Shown here one piece after another: positions 51,470 through 61,530 of a stretch of 64,000 bases of DNA. Origin of the DNA: Tubulanus polymorphus (Eukaryota; Nemertea; Palaeonemertea; Tubulaniformes; Tubulanidae); the NCBI RefSeq assembly GCF_964204645.1, contig NC_134032.1, positions 64,501 to 128,500 of the forward strand. The letters run 5' to 3'. Positions within the stretch are counted from its first letter, which is position 1. Every line of letters starts with the position of its first letter. The notes beneath the pieces were generated by a model that saw only the letters and a program-made list of their open reading frames with translations, searched no databases and was not told the DNA's origin. A program made the translations under genes and the position numbers.

Positions 51470-51890
51470 TAGTGAAAATAAATATATTAGGCATCGAAAT
51501 AAACAAACTGCTTTCTCTATCTGCAAGACCAGAGAACCAGAGACTCCACAGGTCCCTGTTGCAAATAGCACCCAAATTCCTTTACTTAAACTTACACATT
51601 TCGTTGGAAATTGTACTAATTTTCATGCATTTCTTTAACTTACTAACTCACCGAGTAAGTTCCTAATAACTAACTAAACCTATAAAACATAATTTCAGCT
51701 GTTAATGTTTTTTCTAACTTACAGTTTATCCAATCCTGTGTGTGTAATGTATGAATGATTATCCTTGAGTCAATTTGAATCCTTGTGTTTTTTGATAAAA
51801 GTTCAGTTTATTGAGCACAGTTTATATCAATCCGGAACTAGTTTCAGCGCGATTTCATTCCAAATAAATCCTGAACAAGATAACAATTCA
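51470..51890. repeat. Second copy of the 50,340-50,770 segment
   Basis: Same order of landmarks as the first copy, with scattered substitutions and small indels. The small open frames inside it differ between copies, which argues against coding. Confidence 0.75.
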
Positions 51891-52655
51891 AATTCCATTG
51901 AATTTCCAGTAACGGCTCAGTTTTTGAGAACGGTTTATCTTTCGTTTCAGCGAGATAACATTCAGAATAAATCCTAATATGTTCACAAGAGGTGTCTAAT
52001 TGTTTACGGGAGACAGTTTGAGCACCTCTGTCCAGACTGGTAAACCATACACCATCGCGATAACCTCCAGGTGCGAACATATACAAGACACCCAGATGTA
52101 GTAATCTGCGCGAACGACAAGAATTGTCGAACACAATGAAGCTTCATATTTCATATTATCTAACTATTGGGTCACTGGTCATAATCCATCTTCGCTCTAT
52201 AAACTGCGCGGTGACTCTAGTGAAGATACCAATCCATTCTGAACTGCATGAAGTATATATCGGTATAAATCACACATCTCTAATAGCAAAATGATTTAAT
52301 TTGAAAATTGAATAATTAAATTTGCCGCTAAAACCGGGTCCACCTTCCAAAACATCCTCATTAATGATAGGACGCATAATTAGTCATACTCGTCGATGAT
52401 TGGCTAATTGGTACGAAATATGCGTAATGTAAACTAGATGAAACCGGTTTCGATGGGACCCGCGCGTCACGTGGGCATTTTGACACATTTCACGAGATGT
52501 TGCTCATTTTCTACTGAAGGTCATTGAATCTGTATCGGAAGTCATCGAATTTATTCTGTAGCGTTGAGTGTGAAACACAAAATCCAGAGTTCCACATTTT
52601 TTGTCAAAGAAAATTTATTATTGGATGTTTTTATGTATTTAATTGGAAGGAGATG

Positions 52656-52795
52656 AGTTTATTTAATTTACAAGATAAACAGTTCAAACATCGAACACAG
52701 TTTCAAATCCCTGAAAAATTAAAAACACTTCTGATTTCCTGTTCAAATCACGAGGAGTTCAAAATATCAGAAAACCCGTGATTTTATTCACTTTT
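52656..52795. repeat. Upstream repeat shared with the NLR gene (peptide side)
   Basis: Matches 34,001-34,130, ending in AGAAAACCCGTGATTTTATT. It lies about 100 bp upstream of the peptide gene TATA box. Confidence 0.75.
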
Positions 52796-52893
52796 TCAAT
52801 TTCTGATTCGACAAAAAAGGATCGATTGTAAATTTCTGCTTTGATAATTTCACCCAGTTTGAGATGAGAGGCGGGTGGTGCGGACACAGTCAA

Positions 52894-52899
52894 TATAAA
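52894..52899 (+). promoter_or_regulatory. TATA box of the cysteine-rich peptide gene
   Basis: TATAAA lies about 50 bp upstream of a consensus donor (TTCGAAG|GTAAGT at 52,950/52,951). A short first exon of roughly 25 bp from an initiator-like TCATCGAC would fit, but the start site is inferred. Confidence 0.45.
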
Positions 52900-53454
52900 C
52901 CAATCAGTTTCATCAACATTTCATCGACTTGGAATCGTTTGTATTCGAAGGTAAGTTCAATTTTGATGCTGTTGAATCATCGAGTCAACATTGATCTGAT
53001 ATTTTGTTGCTGTTTCTAGACAGAAATGATAAAATATTTTTGAAATATCAAAACTTATTTCTATTTGTAGGATTGTGTATTTGATTCTGTTAAATTTTGC
53101 TAGGTTTTATGATCAATTAGAGATGTATTGAATATTTTTGATGACTGCTGGAAATCAGTCCAAATATCTCGGATTTATTTGTTTCTATTCCAGCTTTGTG
53201 AATTTCTCGTATAAATCCGTGATTTGTCACCAAAACAAAACCGCAGTTAAGTAAGTTACTCGTTTCTTGTATTAAACATTCCGTTCCAATAAGGAACAAG
53301 TACCCATTTTATCTGTTTACAATATTTTCACTTTTTTGACGGTAAAAATTTGCGAATTAAGTGCGAATAACGAAAGGATTAAATCGACCATTCTAGTAAC
53401 TGTTACAGTGTTATATCTCAGTGGCTATTTTTAACATTTCAAATTCACTTTCAG

Positions 53455-53732
53455 ATTGTTTACTAAAACTCTGTTCATCGCCTTGGCCTTGTTTATGGTC
53501 GTTGGAGCTTCTGTCGCGGCAACTGAAGTTATTTCGTTAGGTTTTTTTAAAACACGAGTTTATATTTTGCTTACAAGTTAAATCAATATAGATCAATCTA
53601 TTTACAGTAATTCAGATTGAAAAGAGAGGAACTCCGTGTACATGTCATGGGAAAACCGGCACATATTGGTTTGGTGGTTGTTGCGACTCCAGATGTTGCA
53701 CTGCCTTCTTGGGAGTTTGTTGTCCTAACTAA
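53455..53732 (+). CDS. Secreted cysteine-rich peptide precursor (defensin/BDS-like), start site abnormal
   Basis: Two coding exons: 53,455-53,540 (acceptor CACTTTCAG, donor TTAG|GTTTTT) and 53,608-53,732 (acceptor TTTACAG, stop TAA). They join in frame through a split codon. The first encodes a hydrophobic signal-peptide core (LFIALALFMVVGAS); the second begins after a Lys-Arg cleavage site and encodes a mature peptide of about 35 residues with eight cysteines spaced C-x-C, CC, CC, CC. The C-x-C start, a TYWFGG segment and the terminal CC resemble the sea-anemone BDS/APETx defensin-like fold, which has six cysteines; the match is by pattern only. The exon opens ATTG where an ATG would be expected, and no other in-frame ATG precedes the signal core, so the copy may be start-less or have an undetected upstream exon. 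Host-defence or venom-like roles are both possible. Confidence 0.6.
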
Positions 53733-54117
53733 GATGTTTTGTTTCCGATATTTCGCTAATTCCTAAAGGAATTGAATTCTAATCGTATAAAAAGTGGATA
53801 CAACATAATCTTCTGACCTCTTTTCTCTGTTCGCTATATACTTTATCGTCCACTAGGGGGCGTAACGTGGTCCGTATTCAGGTGTTTGTGTTGTTTGCAA
53901 ATTTGTCAACTCTCTTTGATTGTACACCTAAAACTACGGCCCCGACATAAAATCGACGCATTCGAACAATCTGAGCGCCGCAAATTTCGTGCCGTGGCTC
54001 CGAGTCTCGATTTACTATTACAGCCTGCAAGTGACATCACAGATCATATATTTGACAACTGATCAGTGAATTCGTGATGAATATAGGAACGCCTTTATCG
54101 CGAAAGAGAACGAACTG

Positions 54118-54402
54118 TTAAACAGGTATCAGTGTTAATTTGATAAAGTGCAAGGAATCACTGAGACACAAAGCGATCGGATAGATAGCGTGAGGTAAAC
54201 TGCGGAATCTGCGACTTATCGCTATCAGGAACGCTCCTAACGTGAACAAGACAAGCAGACCAGTGACACAGTACAGTAGATTCCAGACCCGTTTATCACA
54301 GACATGAGAACGATGTAACCAAGAAAAGGTCGTCGACCAATCCGCATCTGAGTTGAATTCATGATTCGTGCGGATCAGGGTCGCATCCAGCTTACCTTCC
54401 AT
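54118..54402 (-). CDS. Two-helix membrane fragment, possibly Frizzled-like
   Basis: A 94-residue frame whose reading extends about 15 codons further upstream without a stop. A polar stretch is followed by VWNLLYCVTGLLVLFTLGAF (helix 1), the basic turn SRRFRSLPHA, and a second hydrophobic stretch ending at a stop after LTLIPV. The FLI…RFR…P…C spacing loosely recalls the TM1-TM2 region of class-F receptors. No cysteine-rich domain or later helices are nearby. It may be an exon fragment or decayed copy, and chance is not excluded. Confidence 0.3.
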   Translation of the reverse strand: MEGKLDATLIRTNHEFNSDADWSTTFSWLHRSHVCDKRVWNLLYCVTGLLVLFTLGAFLIAISRRFRSLPHAIYPIALCLSDSLHFIKLTLIPV

Positions 54403-54741
54403 GCCTTCCGGAAGGAAGGATACGAATTTCCAAAATACCCTTTTAAAATCAAAGCATTAGATTTCTGTGAAAACAAAATCAACCCCGAGACGATTGGTGA
54501 ACACAGATAAAAAGGGCACCATATCCAATGAAAAGGGAACATAAAGTAAAAAGGACAAATAAAAGCACACTTTGTATGGGCCTATTATACGATGACAATT
54601 TGTTTCAAAGGGCCCAAATTCCGGATGATCTCATGAAAAAGGGCACTGTTACTGGTCAACCCTAGGTCCCCGTGACAGTTAACGGGGCGGCACCATATCC
54701 AATTTAAAAGGCATGAAAAGTAAAACGAAAAAAGGCATTTT

Positions 54742-55541
54742 TTGGGCCGATGCTGTGAGAAGAAAATGTTCTGCTCCAACACTCAAGACCGCGACCAACA
54801 CCTTCAACAACTGAAAAATGCGTTCCACCAACTCCAGTACAACCCTGAAATCATCGACCAACAAATCACTCGCGCTACTCACATACCCAGAGAAACAACA
54901 CTCCAATCCGCAACGTCTAGAGAAACTGAGCGAATCCCCATCGCAGTCACCTACAGTCCGCGCCTGCGCAGAATCCAACGAATCATATCAGATCTCCAAC
55001 CCATAATCGAATCATCTACGCGACATACTACCACTGAGACCAGTCATCGCGTACCGCAAACCAGCTAACCTTAGAAAACTCCTCATCAGCAGCAAACTAT
55101 CCACCGTAGAAGACTCAGATAACAAATACACGAGCCCCTGCAATAAATCTAGATGTCAACTCTTCCCTCTCATCAACTCATCACCGACCGTCACCGCAAC
55201 CAACAACCAACAACTCAAAGTCACTGAACCCTGCACATGCGACTCCACCAACGTTGTTTAGCCCTGGAACCATCTACATCGGAGAAACTGGACAAACATT
55301 ACGTCAACGCTTAAATGGTCACAAATTTGATATCAGACACAAGAAAATGGATAAACCTATCGGCGAACATTTCAATCTTCCGAACAACACCATCAGTAAC
55401 CTTAAAGTGACCGCGTTACATAAAATGAACACTTCTAATAAACAATCGCGCAAATCATGGAACAAAAACTTATTCAACGCGGTGATCCTGTTAATCTTGG
55501 CCTCAATCGCGATCTAGGATTCATGTCCCGATACAGAACCT
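54742..55541 (+). mobile_element. Penelope-like element 3' fragment with GIY-YIG domain
   Basis: The frame from 54,742 reads RATHIPRETTLQ and PIAVTYSPRLRRI, the connector typical of Penelope RT C-termini. After a shift near 55,020 it continues as LRPVIAYRKPANLRKLLIS and PCTCDSTNVV. After a second shift near 55,255 it reads GTIYIGETGQTLRQRLNGHK, the GIY-YIG endonuclease, ending at a stop by 55,517. The reverse transcriptase domain is absent upstream, so this is a 5'-truncated, frame-shifted relic. Penelope elements use the GIY-YIG domain for target cutting. Confidence 0.85.
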
Positions 55542-55771
55542 AATTTCGTTTGTTATTAATTGTAACCGGACTTCCATTTCTTGTTATTCGTTGCTCTTAG
55601 ATACCATCGGTTTATTTTACTTTGATATAGTTTCATTTTGATTTATTTCTCTTTGATTTGTTTTAGTTTGTTGTTCCTTAATTAATTAATTATCTACTCA
55701 CTCACTTAGTTATTAATTATCATCATTTATAATTACTCTTCTCACTCAGTTCTCCGTAATTAAATTTCGAC

Positions 55772-55922
55772 CTTACTCCTAAACCTAACTCCTAACCCTA
55801 ACTCATAAACCTAACTTCTAACCCTAACTCCTAACCCTAACTCCTAGCCCTAACTCCTAAACCTAACTCATAAACCTAACTCCTAAACCTAACTCATAAA
55901 CCTAACTCCTAAACCTAACTCT
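55772..55922. repeat. 14-bp telomere-like minisatellite
   Basis: About ten units of CTAACTCCTAAACC with variants (TCATAAACC, TCCTAACCC). The unit resembles a degenerate CCCTAA repeat. It lies just downstream of the Penelope fragment; Penelope relatives can target telomeric repeats, so the adjacency may be meaningful, though the tract is imperfect. Confidence 0.85.
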
Positions 55923-56079
55923 AATTAATTATAACATAATATTATTAGTCTATTCCTAGTTAAAATAAAATTCATGATCAGTAGTAAAGTAGTGATTTTG
56001 AACGTCTGGAAATGTCTGAACATAAACTGTGGAATTTTATTATCATCATTTGTTCATTTTAAACTGTTGAAAAAATGTG

Positions 56080-56163
56080 GTTAGAAATCGTTGGTGGCAT
56101 TTTTAACGGTGGAATTTTTTATGGTGGCATTTTTTACCGGTGGCATTTTTTTATGGTGGCAAT
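56080..56163. repeat. Short GGTGGCATTTTT repeats
   Basis: Four to five imperfect copies of GGTGGCATTTTT separated by 4-9 bp (AACGGTGG, TATGGTGG and ACCGGTGG junctions). Not coding. Confidence 0.7.
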
Positions 56164-56686
56164 AGTTCCGTATACCATTTTTTAACTGCATTAGCCCATT
56201 ACTGTTTATCCCTAGTTCAAGACTCTATTTTATGCTCTTCACATGAGTCCAAGTTCAAATCGGGTAGTAATTAGTCGTCTTTGAGATGAAGAGGTAAATA
56301 CTATTTATATAAGGGCAAACAAAAATTGCATTCAGCTGTTTCTGGTCAGCGCGCGCGGTCGATCTAGAACCCCCGTCGGAATTTGTTTTTTCGGAAAGAA
56401 AATCGGCTCCGAAATTCGAGCACCGTGCGCTAGCGCCATCTAGTGAGCGATGTGCTCAAACGCGGAAGTAAAACCATAGAAGTGTTCACGCAGAAGCAGT
56501 CAAACGAAACGAAACAGGTTCATATGAGTCCAAATATTCATTGCTATTGTCCGGTATCAGACCACAATTGGCCTAAAAATAGTACCTAGAGTGAAGAGGA
56601 GGTCCCCGATAAATATTGCAATAATTTCTGCGAATGGGATAGGAAACGAATTTCGGTTATCTTATAATGAATTCCATTTGCAGGAG

Positions 56687-57425
56687 CAGGGGCGTAGCCA
56701 CCTAAAATTCAAAATGGCGCGACAATCGGGAGCGCACATCGCGATGTCTTGTAGGGGGGTTTGGGGCCCTCCCCCAAGAAAATTTTGAACATTAAAACGT
56801 CTGAGATGCGTTCTGATGGCTGAGAGCTCATATTTGAATAATTTTTCTGTAGATAATATAATCAATGCCTCTAAGCCAAGGTTATCTCAAGGTTATAGCA
56901 CAAAACGGGGGACCTGGGGGCACTCCCCAGAAAATTTTGATTTTTCAAGGTTCTAAGATGCAATCTTTAAGCATATTTGGGGCTTAAAGTCTATCCCCCT
57001 TGAAGTTTCTATACTAGCCCGCAGAATACTTGCCCGCAATAAAACATTCATGTTAGTACAAGAGCCTGTCAAAATCACGAACTAGAAAACTAGAAGGGCA
57101 AACCTGAGTACCCCTCGATACAAGTGGTAGGCTGGATCTGAATTCGGCAACTTTGATACTGTGAGATCAGGTTCATGGTCCAGATGTGATACCGTAAACA
57201 CTTATAAACAAAACTCGCTGGAGTCACTGGGTTGGATGTGGCCTACACCGAAAATCTCATTACCAACGCCTCTGTATTAGCACCACTGACATCTTCAAAA
57301 GAACTTGATACCCCCCCCCCCCCCAATGTAAATACAGAATAACGTTTATTATGACGTTTTAGCATAATGGGTTTTTCAATCATTGGTGCGACATATGTCC
57401 GGTAATATTTGTGGCTACGCCCCTG
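56687..57425. mobile_element. Sequence between hAT-like inverted ends
   Basis: CAGGGGCGTAGCCAC at 56,687-56,701 and its exact complement at 57,411-57,425 face each other. This terminal sequence is typical of short hAT-type elements in animal genomes. An 8-bp target duplication is not visible outside the ends, so the pair could be two separate insertions in opposite orientation. The interior includes TTTGGGGCCCTCCCCCAAGA and a 14-C run at 57,311-57,324. A 128-codon minus-strand frame here overlaps the repeat and is not convincing. Confidence 0.5.
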
Positions 57426-59075
57426 CATTGATCCTGAGAAAGAGACAGATCGATGATGAAATAAGGGATTCCCTGGACTTTTTTTGCTTGGAGTAAGGGT
57501 ACCAAACACGGTGGGGATTCCCTTAGATATTTGGCTCGGATGGCATCCCTGTACTGGGATACCCCTCCTTTCTAAAGGTTTGATTATTTCAAAAGTTAGG
57601 TTGGGTATGTGGGGCGAAAACCACTTCAATGCGTAGCTAAGATGCTGGCCTATGAGCCATAAGCAGGATTTCCCCTGAATTTACGCGCTTGTATATGAAC
57701 TAAACTCTCGAATTTCTTGTTTTTATTATAGGATATAGAAGATTTTGGAATAGTGGTCTGAGCTCGTCTGATAGTGAATAAAAACCAAAAGATATCAATT
57801 TTGCAAGGGCCGGCTACTGTACGTGCGTTTGGACTTGTTCCTGTCGACTAATCCATCACACTCGATAGTCAAAGTAGGATTTTTTGTGCAGAAGGGCCTG
57901 ACCAGAAACAGAATGTTTTTTTTGGCCTAAATATCTTTAATTTACTGTAGAAATATTCTAGTCAATTTAGTGAATGCGGAATTGTGTTTGAACAGAACGC
58001 GATTCTGATTAGGGGGGAGGGGGGCGTCGGTTCATAACACAGAATGAGACTAGTTTTATATCTAGAGTTTATCAGGTTAAAACCTTACATCCTTTTATAT
58101 CTAAACAACAAAAAAGTGCAAAAAGTAGAACTCTTAAACTTTTGCATCACAAGGGCGAAATTGATAATGTATGAGTTTACATAATCGTTGGTGGTAAACT
58201 TAGATCTCAGCATTTCAGAGTTAATGATGATTTTAACGAGATTTTCTGACATCAGTGATAGATATCTTTATCGTGTAATATATAATACATGTAGTTCATT
58301 TACTCGCAATCATTATTTTAAACGATTCCCAGCCCTCTTATTACGTCACTACTAAAATAAGAGTGAAAGTTACCGTGATCAGATACTATCACGTTTCAAT
58401 CCTAACCCTATAATTCAAAATGGACCTGGGCCCAATTTGACCAAAAACGTCGGACCAGGCGCGGGTCAACTGGTTCCGGTAGTGACTCACTTCGCTTTGT
58501 TTAGTATCAAGTGAGAGGTTTGCGTCTGAATGCAATCTCTAAGGCCAATTTGACTCGGACCTGATCCGTACCAATTTTGCAGCCCGGGTCAAATCGTCTC
58601 CCCGTGATCGCGGCTATAGTCGTTAGTATCGAGTTGCACAATATCAGATATAATTGATATTAGGTGGAGGATTGCTACATGTAGGAGTGAACTCATCATG
58701 GGTTAGTTGAGTTCAGACATAGGATTCAATGACTCTCCAATGTAGCAATCCTGTAATGAAATGAAATGTAAGTTAATCAAATTTCTGATCTCATTAATAC
58801 CGATTTTAATTGTTTTAAGCCCCATGAAAAATATATGATGTCATTAATTTGAAGGCTTAATGTTTTATTAACATTGTCAGTAGTTCTCATAAATTTTCCT
58901 CGGCCATTTTTTTCCTACATTCCATTATCCTTTATCAGTAGCGGAAACAAAGAAAACTTCAGTCTGAATATGAGTAGAGGCTGATTGTGTAAATACTGGA
59001 CAAAACAGTTAGGTCAGGAAAAATGTGCTGCACTTGTTGAGATAAAATGACTGAATTCTAAATCCTGTTTTTCAG

Positions 59076-59171
59076 TTTGTGGTGCTTTGGTACAGAGTAA
59101 TCCAGGAATGAATGCAGAAAATGTTCGCGATGACGAGGAGCAAACCGTCGATAGACCTGCTGAGAATCTCG
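59076..59171 (+). CDS. Second-locus short exon 1 (chimeric)
   Basis: 96 bp, phase 1 to phase 1. The first 28 bp (CGALVQSN) match exon 4 of the first locus, while the remainder (NPGMNAENVRDDEEQTV, then DRPAENL) matches exon 1. Like exon 1 it lacks the Gly-x-x-Asn core. An internal Met lies at NPGM. Recombination or gene conversion between paralogous exons explains it best. Confidence 0.65.
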
Positions 59172-59264
59172 GTAATTATTGAGATCAGAGTTCAGTTCAG
59201 TACAGAATGATGTGACTCGAGTCAAAATGTGATCTCGTATATGAAACCGGTGTAAAGTTTTGAG

Positions 59265-59885
59265 ACGTGCGACTGAGTCACACGTTTATGCCTGACTTTG
59301 ACAAAGCAGCTTCCCTTCCTGCGTAATGAATGTCAATGAAATCAACTTTTAGAATCATTTATTTTTTACATTAAAATCCATGAAAGAAAAAACTGATCCT
59401 AATTACATTCATTCCAATGTAAGACTGTCGAGTATGCGCCTCTTCCTCCGGCAGGTTAAAACAGTATTCAGTGATTTAGAAGATACAAGTCTTCTCGTTG
59501 CAACATCTAACATAAGTCTGTCTTTTGCTGACACAGTTTTTTTTCTACGTAAAATCCTTGAAAGAAACCGATGCTGGTTACATTTCGATGTCAGATTGTC
59601 GAGTGTGCGCCTCTTTAAAACTAATCCAGCAAATTAAGACAGTATTCTTCAGGCATTTTTAGAAAATAAAGTCAGTGATTTGCGGATGGCGACCTGTTGT
59701 GGCTTGTGATTTGATATCTCAGTCGATGACCGACCCTGGCGCGTTATCTGAATGCGTTTTTCACACGATAAAAACCTAATAAACAATTTCAACTGTGTTT
59801 TGTAACGTCGCCGGAAATCTCTAAGGAGGTCAAATTATCTAATGTTCCAAATGCGAACTTGTGATGGAGATGTTGAAGTTTAGTC
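59265..59885. other. Unique insert in second NLR locus
   Basis: Contains a diverged direct repeat of about 180 bp: TTACATTCATTCCAATGTAAG and GTCGAGTATGCGCCTCTTCC recur as TTACATTTCGATGTCAG and GTCGAGTGTGCGCCTCTTTA. An 85-codon open frame runs through both copies, but I recognise no domain and no splice sites support it. Confidence 0.45.
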
Positions 59886-60038
59886 TATTATCCTTTATCA
59901 GTAGCGGAAACAAAGAAAATTTCAGTCTGAATATGAGTAGAGGCTGATTGTGTAAATACTGGACAAAACAATTAGGTCAGGAAAAATGTGCTGCACTTGT
60001 TGAGATAAAATGACTGAATTCTAAATTCTGTTTTTCAG

Positions 60039-60176
60039 TAAACGTTACTATGGCGGCGAGTAATCCAGGAATAAATGCAGACAATTCTAATTTAAGTATA
60101 ATCGGTGACAATAATACAGTGAATCAAAATATCCACGCAGTTACTCAAGCCAGCACCAGACCTGCTGAGAATCTCG
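60039..60176 (+). CDS. Second-locus short exon 2 (RHIM-like)
   Basis: The counterpart of first-locus exon 3, 138 bp, phase 1 to phase 1, with ATG at 60,050. It reads SIIGDNNTVNQNI, then AVTQAST and RPAENL. The Ile before the glycine makes it a better RHIM-type core (I-G-x-x-N-x-V) than exon 3. Confidence 0.68.
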
Positions 60177-60680
60177 GTAATTATAGATTTTAACCATCAG
60201 AGTTCAGTTCAGTACAGAATGATGTGACTTGAGTCTAAATGTGATCTCGTATATAAATCCGGTGTAAAGTTTTGAGGCGAAAGTAATATATTGTCTTTAA
60301 AGATTCTGAGTACCAAAATGGACCCACCAACCCGATTGGTTTAAATCTTTGACTAATACTGTCAGGGTCTGGTTCTATAATCGGTATTTTGAATTATGGT
60401 CTCTTATCACATCTGGTGACACAGTTTGTTTATCAGTCTCGAGTAGGAATAAAAACAGATTAACAGTATAAATACTGTTAACAGTAAAATAAGACCGCCG
60501 GGTGAAAGTTACCGTGATCAGATACTATCACGTTTCAATCCTAACCCTATAATTCAAAATGGGCCTGGGCCCAATTTGGCCCGACCAAAAACGTCGGACC
60601 AGGTGCGGGTCAACTGGTTCCGGTAGTGACTCACTTCGCTTTGTTTAGTATCAAGTGAGAGGTTTGCGTGTGAAGGCCAG

Positions 60681-60815
60681 TTTGTGGTGCTTTGGTACAG
60701 AGTAATGTAAATAAAGTGAATGTAAATGAATCAATGGTTCAAATGGGTGGCAATAATACGATGAATTTTTACCTTGGAGATACACAAACTATCGACAGAC
60801 CTGCTGAGAATCTCG
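60681..60815 (+). CDS. Second-locus short exon 3 (clear RHIM motif)
   Basis: The counterpart of first-locus exon 4, with the same residues and the same VQMGGNNTM core (60,737-60,763). The acceptor AAGGCCAG and donor CTCG|GTAATT are kept. It is expected to splice to a NACHT exon beyond the window. Confidence 0.72.
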
Positions 60816-61221
60816 GTAATTATAGATTTCTACCATCAGAACTCGTGCTTGAGTCCAAATGTGATCCTAAATCATAAGACGGGTCCGAAGTCTTTGACCA
60901 TGTCTCTAAAGATCGTTCTAAATCTTTAACTAAAATGATAGAAAATTATTTCAAGACATTCTATCCACCAGGTGGCGTATGATTGTTTAAGCCCAGTTGG
61001 GACTTTAGTCCCAGTTGGCTGTTGATTTCACTTTTTGCCCGTTCGTCCGTAGATGGAATCCAGTTATTTCGGATTGTCCCTGTTCACGATCAAGATGGCT
61101 GACAGGCAGCCAGTTCATACATATTTATTGCTATTGGAAGAACTTGTGACTGACACCTACTCAAAATCTAGTAAACTTACGATCAGTTTTTATAGCCACA
61201 TTTCAGGCATGAATTCCTCGA

Positions 61222-61530
61222 TTGTTAAACATTAAAAATTATATCTCAGCAACAAATTTAGTTTATGGACGACAAAATAAAATTGATAATATTACTGTAA
61301 TTAATCAAATATTATTAAATGAAACATATTTAATTACTGAACTAATAGATACTTTCCATAATGGCTCCAGAAATCCTAAAATATTCAATACAGTTTTAGA
61401 TTATAAAGGTAATTTAGATGAAAAAATAATGAATATTCTTGAAACTCCTTTTAAAGAAAGAAATGATGATTTAATACTTTCTAAAGGTTACAATGATTTG
61501 ATTAACTTGAGAATTGAAAAACGAAAATAA
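61222..61530 (+). other. AT-rich open frame in NLR intron, copy 2
   Basis: Matches 39,528-39,836 residue for residue. Neighbouring intron sequence between the two loci shows scattered substitutions, but over so short a span absence of change proves little. Confidence 0.3.

Noticed and set aside
57243-57629. 128-codon minus-strand frame
   Set aside because: It spans the hAT-like end and a poly-C tract, with composition of a repeat and not of a gene.
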